64,000 nt of DNA from Roseibium sp. MMSF_3544. GTDB taxonomy: Bacteria > Pseudomonadota > Alphaproteobacteria > Rhizobiales > Stappiaceae. The stretch is from assembly GCF_030732845.1 (NCBI RefSeq), contig NZ_JASHKA010000010.1:1-64000 (forward strand), read 5' to 3'. A program made the translations under genes and the position numbers. Positions 17,835-26,391 of the stretch are shown piece by piece. Under the pieces are notes generated by a model. The model was not told where the DNA came from, did not search any database, and saw nothing but the letters and a program-made list of their open reading frames with translations. Position 1 is the stretch's first letter. Every line of letters starts with the position of its first letter.

Positions 17835-19148
17835 ATGGGTTTCAATTGGAAATCGGCCGGATGCGCGGGGATCGTTTCCCTCAGCGTCGCGTTCGGTGCC
17901 ACAGTTGCCAGTGCTGCTGAGATTTACGTTCCGAACCTGTCGTACCGGACAGGACCGTTTGCGGCGACCGGTATTCCGCTGATGAACGGACAGCGGGATT
18001 ATGTCGCGATGCTCAATGCACGTGACGGCGGTGTTGGTGGAGCCAAGCTTGTCTTCGACGAATGTGAAACAGGCTACAACACCAACAAGGGTGTTGAGTG
18101 CTACGAAAAAACCAAATCGAAAGCTGTCGTCACCCAGCCGTGGTCAACCGGCATAACCTTGCAGGTCCTGCCGCGCACCAATGTGGACAAAATTCCGATC
18201 CTTGCGCCGGGATATGGCTTCTCGCCGATGTCGGATGGCGAAGTGTTTGCCTGGGCTTTCAATCCGCCGTCCTCTTATTGGGACGGGGCTTCGATGATCC
18301 TCAACTACATCTCCGACGGAGATCTGGCGAACCTGAAAGGCAAGAAGGTTGCCCTGCTGCATCTGGATCACCCCTACGGCAAGGAACCCATTCCGCTGAT
18401 CGAAAAACTGGCGGAAGAGAACGGTTTTGAATTCCTGCCGATCCCGGTCGGGCTGAAAGAGATGCAAAACCAGTCCGCTCAGTGGCTTCAGATCCGGCGC
18501 GAACGCCCGGACTATGTCGTCATGTGGGGTTGGGGCGCGATGAATGCGGGTGCCATCACCGAAGCCGTCAAGACGCGTTATCCCATGGACCAGTTCGTCG
18601 GTATCTGGTGGTCCGGTTATGACGGTGACCTCAAACTTGTCGGTGAAAAAGGCAAGGGCTACAAGACGATTTCGTGGAACGTTCCCGGATCCTATCCGGT
18701 GCTCGACGAGATCAAGCAGCATGTCGTGGATCCGGGCGATTCCCTGATTGAGAACCCCGAGGACATGGACTCGATCTTCTATCAGCGCGGTGTCGTCATC
18801 TCGATGATCCTGGTTGAAGGGATCAAGGCTGCGCAGAAACACTTCGGGACAGCCGAGATCGACGCTGCACAGCTGCGGTGGGGTCTTGAGAACCTCAACA
18901 TCACCGACGAAGTGCTGGCAGAACTCGGCATGGCCGGGATGACCGTGCCTTTTGCAACCAGCTGTGACAACCACACCGGACACGGTGGCGGATGGATGCT
19001 TGAGTGGGATGGTGCCGCGTTTGTTCCGGTTTCCGAGAAACTGTCTCCGGACCGCGCCGCGATCGAACCGCTTGAGGCTGCGAAAGCTGCTGAATATGCA
19101 GAGTCCAACGCCCCGTGGCCGGGTCGCTCGGAAGTGCCTTGCGAGTAA
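17835..19148 (+). CDS. Liv-type ABC transporter substrate-binding protein
   Basis: Periplasmic binding protein of 437 aa, Peripla_BP_6 type. I chose the ATG at 17835 because GGAGG sits just upstream; the frame is open back to 17745 but that part overlaps livM. A Sec signal peptide (about 1-28, ending ASAA) is followed by EIYVPNLSYRTGPFA. Features include a conserved FDECETGYNTNKGVECYE segment and VMWGWGAMNAGA. It is longer than LivK (about 370 aa) and looks like the subgroup linked to acyl-CoA ligases rather than to leucine uptake; that link is from memory and context. Confidence 0.88.
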   Translation: MGFNWKSAGCAGIVSLSVAFGATVASAAEIYVPNLSYRTGPFAATGIPLMNGQRDYVAMLNARDGGVGGAKLVFDECETGYNTNKGVECYEKTKSKAVVTQPWSTGITLQVLPRTNVDKIPILAPGYGFSPMSDGEVFAWAFNPPSSYWDGASMILNYISDGDLANLKGKKVALLHLDHPYGKEPIPLIEKLAEENGFEFLPIPVGLKEMQNQSAQWLQIRRERPDYVVMWGWGAMNAGAITEAVKTRYPMDQFVGIWWSGYDGDLKLVGEKGKGYKTISWNVPGSYPVLDEIKQHVVDPGDSLIENPEDMDSIFYQRGVVISMILVEGIKAAQKHFGTAEIDAAQLRWGLENLNITDEVLAELGMAGMTVPFATSCDNHTGHGGGWMLEWDGAAFVPVSEKLSPDRAAIEPLEAAKAAEYAESNAPWPGRSEVPCE

Positions 19149-19167
19149 GGTCCACTAACAACCGGAT

Positions 19168-19185
19168 CGGGGCCAATCGGCCCCG
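19168..19185 (+). other. Hairpin between binding-protein and livF-type genes
   Basis: CGGGGCC and GGCCCCG (19168-19174 and 19179-19185) form a perfect 7-bp stem with an AATC loop, and no T-run follows. It is probably a 3'-end stabilising or partial-termination hairpin that lets the binding-protein message exceed that of the downstream ATPase and ligase, a common arrangement in ABC importer operons. Confidence 0.6.
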
Positions 19186-19218
19186 GTCCTGGGACGCAAT
19201 TTCTGGGAGCCCCCGTCC

Positions 19219-20064
19219 ATGAACGTTCACGCCGCGAAAACAGAAGCGAACGACAGCGCTGCGGAAACGATCCTTTCGGTCAACAATATCGAGGTCATCT
19301 ACGATCACGTGATCCTGGTGCTCAAAGGTGTTTCTCTGACTGTTCCAAAGGGGGGGATTGTCGCTCTTCTAGGTGCCAATGGTGCCGGCAAGACCACCAC
19401 GCTCAAGGCCGTCTCAAACCTTTTGAGCGCGGAGCGCGGTGAAGTCACGAAAGGGTCAATCCATTTCGACGGAGACGAGGTGCAGGCACTGTCTCCAAAC
19501 GAGCTGGTCCGGCGCGGCTGCATTCAGGTCATGGAAGGCCGCCACTGTTTCGGGCACCTGTCCATTGAGGAGAATCTCCTCACCGGTGCCTATACCCGCC
19601 GGGACGGGCACGCGGCCGTAAGGGCCGACCTTGAGATGGTCTACACGTATTTTCCAAGGCTGCGTGAACGGCGCCAAAGCCAGGCGGGCTATACATCCGG
19701 CGGCGAACAGCAAATGTGCGCGATCGGTCGCGCCCTCATGAGCCGCCCGAAAATGATTCTGCTCGATGAGCCCAGCATGGGTCTGGCACCGCAGCTGGTG
19801 GAAGAGATTTTCGAAATTGTCCGGCAGCTCAACGACAAGGAGGGTGTCTCCTTTTTGCTGGCGGAGCAAAACACCAACGTGGCGCTGAAATACGCCACCT
19901 ACGGCTACATTCTTGAATCGGGGCGTATTGTTCTCGACGGCGATGCCAAGGCGCTTCGTGAAAACGAGGACGTGAAGGAATTCTACCTGGGCGTTGGCGG
20001 CGAGGGGCGCCGTTCGTTCAGGAATGTCAAACACTACAAGCGAAGGAAACGCTGGCTGGCCTGA
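19219..20064 (+). CDS. Liv-type ABC transporter, ATP-binding protein (LivF family)
   Basis: Second nucleotide-binding subunit, 281 aa. Walker A GANGAGKTT, Q-loop region IQVMEGRHCFGHLS, signature YTSGGEQQM, Walker B MILLDEPSMGL, and ALLAEQN-type switch (LLAEQNTNVAL), all as in LivF. The C-terminus is extended by about 25 basic residues (RRSFRNVKHYKRRKRW). It lies 70 bp after the binding-protein gene, across a hairpin, and is followed by the PaaK-like ligase. Confidence 0.92.
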   Translation: MNVHAAKTEANDSAAETILSVNNIEVIYDHVILVLKGVSLTVPKGGIVALLGANGAGKTTTLKAVSNLLSAERGEVTKGSIHFDGDEVQALSPNELVRRGCIQVMEGRHCFGHLSIEENLLTGAYTRRDGHAAVRADLEMVYTYFPRLRERRQSQAGYTSGGEQQMCAIGRALMSRPKMILLDEPSMGLAPQLVEEIFEIVRQLNDKEGVSFLLAEQNTNVALKYATYGYILESGRIVLDGDAKALRENEDVKEFYLGVGGEGRRSFRNVKHYKRRKRWLA

Positions 20065-20104
20065 CGGGTCCATCACCTGACGGCCTTAACAAGCGGAGAC
20101 GACC

Positions 20105-21343
20105 ATGAGCGATCAACAGTTTGATGCGCGCGAGCGGCAGGACCCCGCTCAGCGCGAACGGGATCTCTTTGCCCGGTTGCCGGATCTGCTGGCACATGCT
20201 GCCGGAAAGGCGGCCGGTTGGGCCGAGCAGTTGGACGGCTGCGATCTTGCCGGTGTGACCGACAGGGGTTCGCTTGCACAGATGCCGATACTGCGCAAGG
20301 CAGCGCTCATGGAACGGCAGCGGGCAAATCCGCCGTTTGGCGGCTATCTCGCCGGAGAGCTTTCCGAAGCGGCGCGTGTCTTCATGTCTCCCGGTCCGAT
20401 CTGGGAACCGCAGGCGCCGGGGCTTGACCCGTGGAACGGTGCGCGCAGCCTGTTCGCCGCCGGCTTCCGCAAGGGCGATGTGGTCCTGAACGCGTTTTCC
20501 TATCACCTGACGCCGGGCGGGTTCATTCTTGACCAGGGAGCGGTCGCACTCGGATGTACCGTCTTTCCGGCGGGTGTCGGCAACACCGACATGCAGGTGG
20601 AGGCGATCGATGTCTTGAAACCTGTCGGCTTCGTGGGAACGCCCGACTACCTGAAGGTCCTCCTCGACCGGGGCCGGGAACAAGGCCGCAATGTCTCCTC
20701 CATCAAAAAGGCACTTGTTTCCGGCGGGGCGCTGTTTCCCTCTCTCAGACAGGAATACGAGGATCAGGGCATTCAGGTCGGCCAGTGCTATGCGACGGCC
20801 GATCTTGGCGTGATCGCCTATGAAACCGAAACCAGGGACGGGATGGTCGTCAATGAGGACTACATCGTCGAGATTGTTCGGCCGGGGACTGGTGAACCGG
20901 TCGCGGACGGGGAGGTGGGTGAGCTCGTCGTCACCAACTTCAATGCACTTTATCCTTTGATCCGGTTCGGGACGGGCGATCTGTCCAAGATCATTCCTGG
21001 TCAGTCTCCTTGCGGGAGAACCAACATGCGTCTTGCCGGCTGGATGGGCCGGGCGGACCAGCGCACCAAGATCAAGGGTATGTTCGTCGACCCTGCCCAA
21101 ATCGCACAGATCGTCGCAGCACATCCTGAAGTCGCCAAGGCGCGCCTCGCCGTTAGCCGCGCCGGAGAAACGGACGCAATGACCCTTTCGGTGGAAACGA
21201 ATGCACGCGAAGACGGCCTGTCGGAGCGTGTCGCATCGACCTTGCGCGATATCACGCGCCTTAAGGGAGACGTCGAACTTGTGCCGCCGGGAGCCCTGCC
21301 GAATGACGGCAAGGTCATTGCCGATGAGCGGGAATACGGGTAG
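20105..21343 (+). CDS. PaaK-like adenylate-forming protein with degenerate P-loop
   Basis: Protein of 412 aa related to phenylacetate-CoA ligase. It keeps several late motifs of the superfamily: YATADLG at the position of YG.TE, IRFGTGDL for the hinge-adjacent TGD, GRADQRTKIKG for the domain hinge and GKV near the C-terminus for the catalytic lysine. The early ATP-phosphate loop, normally SSGTTGxP, reads SPGPIWEPQ (about 95-103). It may use ATP differently or act only with a partner. It is the last gene of the Liv cluster, 40 bp after livF, mirroring the ligase at its start. Confidence 0.8.
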   Translation: MSDQQFDARERQDPAQRERDLFARLPDLLAHAAGKAAGWAEQLDGCDLAGVTDRGSLAQMPILRKAALMERQRANPPFGGYLAGELSEAARVFMSPGPIWEPQAPGLDPWNGARSLFAAGFRKGDVVLNAFSYHLTPGGFILDQGAVALGCTVFPAGVGNTDMQVEAIDVLKPVGFVGTPDYLKVLLDRGREQGRNVSSIKKALVSGGALFPSLRQEYEDQGIQVGQCYATADLGVIAYETETRDGMVVNEDYIVEIVRPGTGEPVADGEVGELVVTNFNALYPLIRFGTGDLSKIIPGQSPCGRTNMRLAGWMGRADQRTKIKGMFVDPAQIAQIVAAHPEVAKARLAVSRAGETDAMTLSVETNAREDGLSERVASTLRDITRLKGDVELVPPGALPNDGKVIADEREYG

Positions 21344-21391
21344 GCGCTTTGCCTATAAGGTTGCACCAGCAAACTCGCTTCAGCGCGTTGC

Positions 21392-21420
21392 CCCCGGGTC
21401 TCTCGCTGTTCGCCCCGTGG
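21392..21420. repeat. Dispersed copy of the REP-like palindrome
   Basis: CCCCGGG, a 15-nt loop and CCCGTGG, followed by TGAC and a T-run, match the type A palindrome of the 1-575 array, including the TCTC and TGTTCGC loop segments. One arm carries a G-to-T change. It lies downstream of the PaaK-like gene, before ferrochelatase. The following T-run means it might also act as a terminator for the Liv cluster. Confidence 0.7.
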
Positions 21421-21611
21421 TGACGTTTTTTGTGCTGCCGGGCCTTGAACATACGCAAGTTCGCCGGCGTAACACAGAAACTTACCGCAACAATCTCACC
21501 TAATGATCCGGCGCTTTCCACCAGCGTATGAAATATGCCGCATTGGCCTTATTCCCGGCATGGCTTATGTATGGCATCAGGAGATCAGCCGCTGAGGGAC
21601 AGTCTGCGCTT

Positions 21612-22691
21612 ATGAACGTACATCCGACCACATCACTTTCTGCCGATCAGGCGACGGAGTTCACCAAGGTGCGTTTGCCGGACGGGCACCCGTCGGTGAA
21701 GAGCGGCAAGGTCGGTGTATTGCTGGTCAACCTCGGCACGCCGGACGCCACAGACTACTGGCCCATGCGCCGTTATCTGCGCGAATTCCTCTCCGACAAG
21801 CGCGTGATTGAGTGGCCACGGGCCATCTGGTACCCGATCCTCTACGGCATCGTTTTGATGACGCGCCCCGGGAAATCCGGCAAGGCGTACGACGAGATCT
21901 GGAACCACGAAAAGAACGAGTCGCCCCTGAGAACCATCACGCGGAGCCAGTCGGACAAGCTGACGGATATCCTGGGCGATAGCGACGGACGTCTGAAAGT
22001 CGACTGGGCGATGCGATACGGTCAGCCGTCGATTCCCGGCAAGCTGAAAGCGCTCAAGGACGAAGGATGCGACCGGATCCTGGTGTTTCCGCTGTATCCG
22101 CAATATTCGGCGACGACGACAGCAACGGTGAATGATGTCGTCTGCAAGACGCTGCTGGAATTGCGGTGGCAGCCGGCTATCCGCACGGTGCCGCCCTATC
22201 ACGACGATCCGGTTTATGTCTCCGCCCTGGCAAATTCCGTCAAGCGGCACCTGGACAGCCTCGACTTTGAACCTGATGTCGTCCTGACCTCCTATCACGG
22301 CATTCCGCAATCCTACTTCAAGCGCGGCGATCCCTATCACTGTCATTGCATGAAAACCACGCGGCTTATGCGCGACGTGCTCGGATGGGATGAGGACAAA
22401 TTGCGGGTTACGTTCCAGTCACGCTTTGGCCCGGAGGAATGGCTGCAGCCCTATACCGACAAGACCGTCGAACAGCTCGCCAAGGATGGCGTGAAGAACA
22501 TTGCCGTCATGAACCCCGGTTTTGTCGCTGATTGCCTTGAAACACTTGAGGAAATTGCGGGTGAGGCGGGAGAGATCTTCGAAGAGAACGGTGGCGGACA
22601 TTTTACCCACATTCCGTGCCTCAACGACACCGATCTCGGTATGGATGTCCTGGAGCATATTGTCCGGCGCGAGCTTGGCGGCTGGATCTGA
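21612..22691 (+). CDS. hemH: Ferrochelatase
   Basis: Inserts Fe2+ into protoporphyrin IX, the last step of protoheme synthesis; 359 aa from the ATG at 21612. The frame is open to 21528 but that extension is unlike the family. Hallmarks: GVLLVNLGTPD near the N-terminus, FPLYPQYSATTTA, the metal-site H229 in TSYHGIPQSYF, YHCHCMKT (a cysteine pair seen in some ferrochelatases) and VMNPGFVADCLETLEEI with the catalytic glutamate. It stands alone between the Liv cluster and the stomatin gene. Confidence 0.95.
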   Translation: MNVHPTTSLSADQATEFTKVRLPDGHPSVKSGKVGVLLVNLGTPDATDYWPMRRYLREFLSDKRVIEWPRAIWYPILYGIVLMTRPGKSGKAYDEIWNHEKNESPLRTITRSQSDKLTDILGDSDGRLKVDWAMRYGQPSIPGKLKALKDEGCDRILVFPLYPQYSATTTATVNDVVCKTLLELRWQPAIRTVPPYHDDPVYVSALANSVKRHLDSLDFEPDVVLTSYHGIPQSYFKRGDPYHCHCMKTTRLMRDVLGWDEDKLRVTFQSRFGPEEWLQPYTDKTVEQLAKDGVKNIAVMNPGFVADCLETLEEIAGEAGEIFEENGGGHFTHIPCLNDTDLGMDVLEHIVRRELGGWI

Positions 22692-22960
22692 CCGCGCTGA
22701 AGCTGTTGAAAAAGCTTAAAACCGGCCGCCGCCCTTCCTACATTTCATGAGATTGTTTTGGAACGCGCCTAGATCCCGTGTATGGCTCTGGGCGCGCTGG
22801 GGACGTTGTCATGCTGTTTGACTTGCAAGTCGTTCATGAAACTCTAACGTTGTTTCAGAGCTGACTGTATTCGACAGGAAATCCGCTGGCACGACTCACT
22901 GAATCAGAGCATAGTGCCTTTTCTATTCTAGATCCCTTTTTGCTGATGCGGGAGATTTTC

Positions 22961-23953
22961 ATGCCGATCGATATCGATGGTGCCAGTATTGTCCTGATCG
23001 TTCTTGCCGTTCTTGTCATCCTGGTGTTTTTCGCCGGGGTCAAGACCGTTCCTCAAGGCTACAACTACACGATCGAGCGGTTCGGCAAGTACCGCAAGAC
23101 ACTGTCGCCGGGGCTGAATTTCATCATCCCGTTTATCGATACGGTGGGCCACAAGCTAAACATGATGGAGCAGGTTCTCGATGTTCCCTCGCAGGAGGTG
23201 ATCACGCGGGACAATGCGACCGTGACCGCCGACGGCGTGACCTTCTACCAGGTGCTTGACGCCGCGCGTGCCGCCTACGAAGTGCTGGGGCTGCAGAACG
23301 CGATCCTGAACCTGACGATGACCAATATCCGCTCGGTCATGGGATCGATGGATCTCGACAGCCTCCTGTCCAACCGTGACGAAATCAACGCGAAGGTGTT
23401 GCGCGTCGTCGATGCCGCGGCTGAGCCTTGGGGCGTCAAGATTACGCGTATCGAGATCAAGGACATCAATCCGCCGCGCGATCTGGTGGATGCCATGGCG
23501 CGCCAGATGAAAGCGGAGCGCGACAAGCGTGCGTCCATTCTTGAAGCCGAAGGCAAGCGTCAGTCGGAAATCCTGCAGGCGGAAGGCGAAAAACAGTCGC
23601 TCATCCTTGAGGCGGAAGGCCGGCGCGAATCCGCATTCCGGGATGCAGAAGCCCGCGAGAGGGAGGCCGAAGCAGAAGCCAAGGCAACCCAGATGGTCAG
23701 CGCGGCGATCGCTTCAGGTGATGTGCAGGCGATCAACTACTTCGTTGCCAACAAATATGTCGAGGCCTTCCAGGCGCTCGCGACATCGCGCAACCAGAAG
23801 ACGCTCATCCTGCCGATGGAGGCAACGTCCCTGCTCGGTTCCTTGTCCGGGATTGGCGAGATCGCCAAGGAAGCTTTCAGCGATGAGGCGAAAGAAAACC
23901 GCACGTCATCGCGGATTCCGAACACCGGTTCGCCTGATGGAGGCCAGCAGTGA
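22961..23953 (+). CDS. SPFH/band 7 (stomatin-type) membrane protein
   Basis: Protein of 330 aa, QmcA/stomatin family. I chose the ATG at 22961, which has GGGAG upstream; a TTG at 22940 is the longer option. One N-terminal membrane segment (about 6-30) precedes the SPFH domain ([17 protein letters not shown] and later [21 protein letters not shown]-type sequence). A long charged coiled coil with repeated EAEGKRQ/EAEGEKQ/EAEGRRE units follows. It overlaps the next gene (NfeD) by 4 bp; this pair is classic, and the two proteins are thought to form membrane microdomain complexes involved in membrane quality control. Confidence 0.93.
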   Translation: MPIDIDGASIVLIVLAVLVILVFFAGVKTVPQGYNYTIERFGKYRKTLSPGLNFIIPFIDTVGHKLNMMEQVLDVPSQEVITRDNATVTADGVTFYQVLDAARAAYEVLGLQNAILNLTMTNIRSVMGSMDLDSLLSNRDEINAKVLRVVDAAAEPWGVKITRIEIKDINPPRDLVDAMARQMKAERDKRASILEAEGKRQSEILQAEGEKQSLILEAEGRRESAFRDAEAREREAEAEAKATQMVSAAIASGDVQAINYFVANKYVEAFQALATSRNQKTLILPMEATSLLGSLSGIGEIAKEAFSDEAKENRTSSRIPNTGSPDGGQQ

Positions 23954-24393
23954 ACCTCATCGAAACGCTCGGGCCCTGGAGCTGGTTTATCTTGGGATTG
24001 CTTCTGCTGGGATTGGAAATCGTCGCGCCGGGAAGCATTTTCCTCTGGTTCGGCGTTTCGGCTCTTGTTGTCGGTGTCATCGCCGTAGCCTTCGATCCGA
24101 GCTGGCAGGTTCTCGTCTCCATTTTCCTGGTTCTGTCTGTGGTCAGTCTGCTGATCGGGCGGCGTATGATGCGCAAGCTGTCCTCCGAGCAGGGTGACCC
24201 CGGGCTGAACCAGCGCGGCAGTCGCTATATCGGCCGGGAATTCACGCTGGAAAAGCCCTTAAGCGAAGGCGCGGGCAACCTCTCCATCGATGACACGATC
24301 TGGCGGATAACCGGTCCCGACCTGCCCGCCGGCACCAAGGTCAAGGTGGACTCCATCGACGGGGCTCGCCTGGTTGTTTCCCAGGTGGAGTAA
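23950..24393 (+). CDS. NfeD-family membrane protein
   Basis: Short NfeD (NfeD1b/YbbK type) of 147 aa with a GTG start inside the stop of the stomatin gene. Two to three membrane helices fill residues about 12-72 ([19 protein letters not shown] is typical), followed by a small OB-fold domain (about 85-147) with [10 protein letters not shown] and [13 protein letters not shown]. It partners with the upstream SPFH protein. There is no protease domain, as expected for the short form. Confidence 0.92.
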   Translation: MNLIETLGPWSWFILGLLLLGLEIVAPGSIFLWFGVSALVVGVIAVAFDPSWQVLVSIFLVLSVVSLLIGRRMMRKLSSEQGDPGLNQRGSRYIGREFTLEKPLSEGAGNLSIDDTIWRITGPDLPAGTKVKVDSIDGARLVVSQVE

Positions 24394-24406
24394 GGGCGAA
24401 AACTCA

Positions 24407-24426
24407 CCTCTCCCAATCGGGAGAGG
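24407..24426. other. Perfect 8-bp hairpin after the NfeD gene
   Basis: CCTCTCCC-AATC-GGGAGAGG. No T-run follows, so it is not a textbook terminator. It may stabilise the 3' end of the stomatin/NfeD message or be a small palindromic repeat; a related but imperfect CTCTCCC...GGGA occurs inside the repeat units at 1-482. Confidence 0.5.
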
Positions 24427-24572
24427 GAATCAGCGGTAATGTCGGCAAACGAGACTCGAAACAGCATGGTCGCTACAAGACGGACCTGCCGATCCTCCTC
24501 AGAACGAGGTCGGATTTTTGGAAACCCATAGTGTACAGATCATGTGCGACAATGGCTCAACGAAACCCATGT

Positions 24573-25427
24573 TCACGGCTTGTGGCCGGGAGGGATTGGT
24601 GGTTCTTCGGCTTTCAGGAGAATGCCGATCCGCCGGTTTGCGGCCAGATAAGGGTCGTTCGGAAAGAGAGGTTCGGTGTCGGCCTTGCCGACAACCGCAA
24701 AGAACTGATCATCCGGCACGCCGTATTCAGCAAGGATCTGCCTGGCGATGTTGGCGCGCTCACTCGACAGGTCCCAGCCTGTGTAGCTCGGGTCGGTCGT
24801 GGGGCGGCCTGCGGTCGTATGGCCGGTGATTTCAACGCGGTTGGGCATTTGCGCCAGGACGGGCGCCATTTTCGCAATCAGCCGGCGGGTGGTCTCATAG
24901 GGGTATTTTGAACCTTCCCGGAACATCGACCGGCCGTCCTGGTCGACCAGCATGATGTTCAGGCCTTCTTCGGTCTCCTCCAGAATAATGTTGCTGGAGA
25001 CTTCCGTGATTTCGGGCATTTCCTGCCAGGCCTGGCGGAGGGAGGCCGCTGCCGTTGCAAATTGCCTCGGCTTTTCGATTTCGGCTTCCATGGTGTCGTG
25101 CGTGTTGGCTTCCGGCCCCTGTTTGCGCCGTTTCTCGTGACGCTCCTGGGAAAAGTCGGAATCGTTCTCCTGCTCGACCTGGCTGATATCCTTCATGTAG
25201 TCGCGGATCGGAATGCCTTCGACTTCGATGATGCCGGTCTTGCGTGACGTATCCTTGACCCCGAAGGCTTCGCGCATCGAGCCCGCCACGACCTGGAGTT
25301 TTTCCTTGTCCTGAATGGAAAAGGAAATGATCAGAACGAAGAAACAGACGAGCAGGGACATCAGATCGGCGAATGTCACCAGCCAGTCTGGAGCGCCGCC
25401 GCCTGATTTTGCTTTCCTTTTCGCCAT
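24573..25427 (-). CDS. MotB/PomB-like stator protein (OmpA-type peptidoglycan-binding)
   Basis: Stator subunit of 284 aa. A short basic N-terminus is followed by a single membrane helix with the ion-carrying aspartate D21 in TFADLMSLLVCFFVL. A long linker leads to an OmpA-like peptidoglycan-binding domain (about 175-272: RVEITGHTTAG, SSERANIARQIL, ANRRIGILL). It starts 27 bp after the MotA-like gene on the same strand. No other flagellar gene is in the window, so it may power the flagellum from a remote locus or serve another ion-driven machine. Confidence 0.88.
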   Translation of the reverse strand: MAKRKAKSGGGAPDWLVTFADLMSLLVCFFVLIISFSIQDKEKLQVVAGSMREAFGVKDTSRKTGIIEVEGIPIRDYMKDISQVEQENDSDFSQERHEKRRKQGPEANTHDTMEAEIEKPRQFATAAASLRQAWQEMPEITEVSSNIILEETEEGLNIMLVDQDGRSMFREGSKYPYETTRRLIAKMAPVLAQMPNRVEITGHTTAGRPTTDPSYTGWDLSSERANIARQILAEYGVPDDQFFAVVGKADTEPLFPNDPYLAANRRIGILLKAEEPPIPPGHKP

Positions 25428-25454
25428 CGTCTTCTGTCCGCCCTTTCAACGCCG

Positions 25455-26231
25455 CTATGCGGCGTCAGCCAGTTCCGCGCGTGCTTTTTCAGGCAGGTAC
25501 GCGATCAGCATTTCCTTGATCAGCGCCGGGCTCTTCGATTCTCTGATCTGGCAGACACCGTCGATAATCAGGGTCTGGTTCAGTTCATCAACGTCGAATT
25601 TCGCATCGAGCTTGTCGACGATCGGGAGACAAATGATGTTGGAGACAAGCGCTCCGTAAAGTGTCGTCAGAAGCGCGACTGCCATGGAGGGGCCGATGGC
25701 GGCCGGGTCGTCCATGTTGGCGAGCATCTGCACCAGACCCACGAGGGTGCCGATCATGCCGAAGGCCGGCGCGGAATCACCCAGTGCCTTGAAGACACGG
25801 CGTCCTTCGGACAGCCTTGTCAGCTGCAGGTCGCGCTCGCGCTCCATAGCCTCCTTGATGAATTCAAGCTCGTAGCCGTCCGCAACATACTGAACGCCCT
25901 TGGCAAGAACAGGGTCGGAGACGTCAACATTCTCAAGCCCGAGAGGTCCGGACTTGCGGACGATCTCGCCGAGATTCGTCATTTCGGTAATCAGATCGCG
26001 CGGGCTGCCGCTTTTGCCTGCCAGGGCGACCTTGAACCCTGTTATCAGCGCGGAAATGATGTCCGACAGCTGAAATCGGATCAACGTGGCGGCGAAGCCG
26101 CCGCCGATCACGATCAGAATCGACGGCAAGTCGACGAATTGCGTGAAACTGCCACCAAGAAAAATAGCAGTCACAACAATGCCAAACGCACCAACAATAC
26201 CGATTAGGGTCGCCAGATCCATTCTGTTCAC
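25455..26231 (-). CDS. MotA/PomA-like stator protein
   Basis: Membrane protein of 258 aa with four predicted helices. The start (MDLATLIGIVGAFGI, then FVDLPSILIVIGGG) is much closer in pattern to the sodium-type PomA than to E. coli MotA. The cytoplasmic loop has RERDLQLTRLSEGRRVF and the third helix GMIGTLVGLVQMLANMDDPAAIGPSMAVALLTTLYG, which lines the ion path. With the MotB-like protein it would form a 5:2 stator. Sodium use is an inference from the PomA-like sequence and the presumed marine lifestyle. Confidence 0.9.
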   Translation of the reverse strand: MNRMDLATLIGIVGAFGIVVTAIFLGGSFTQFVDLPSILIVIGGGFAATLIRFQLSDIISALITGFKVALAGKSGSPRDLITEMTNLGEIVRKSGPLGLENVDVSDPVLAKGVQYVADGYELEFIKEAMERERDLQLTRLSEGRRVFKALGDSAPAFGMIGTLVGLVQMLANMDDPAAIGPSMAVALLTTLYGALVSNIICLPIVDKLDAKFDVDELNQTLIIDGVCQIRESKSPALIKEMLIAYLPEKARAELADAA

Positions 26232-26391
26232 ACACCAAGGTCTGTGGCATCAAGCCAGTGATACTTGGGTGCAGTCTAAGGGCGTTATGGCTAATCAATT
26301 CCTAATGCCGGGCGCCAAGTGACGCTGAAATTAAACTTTTTTCGAGCCGTGACGAAAATTTGATCGGTGAACGCTCACGGCTGTAAACCGG

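Noticed and set aside
20027-21124. 365-codon open frame antisense to the PaaK-like gene
   Set aside because: It is a mirror of the coding strand without a ribosome site or recognisable domain.
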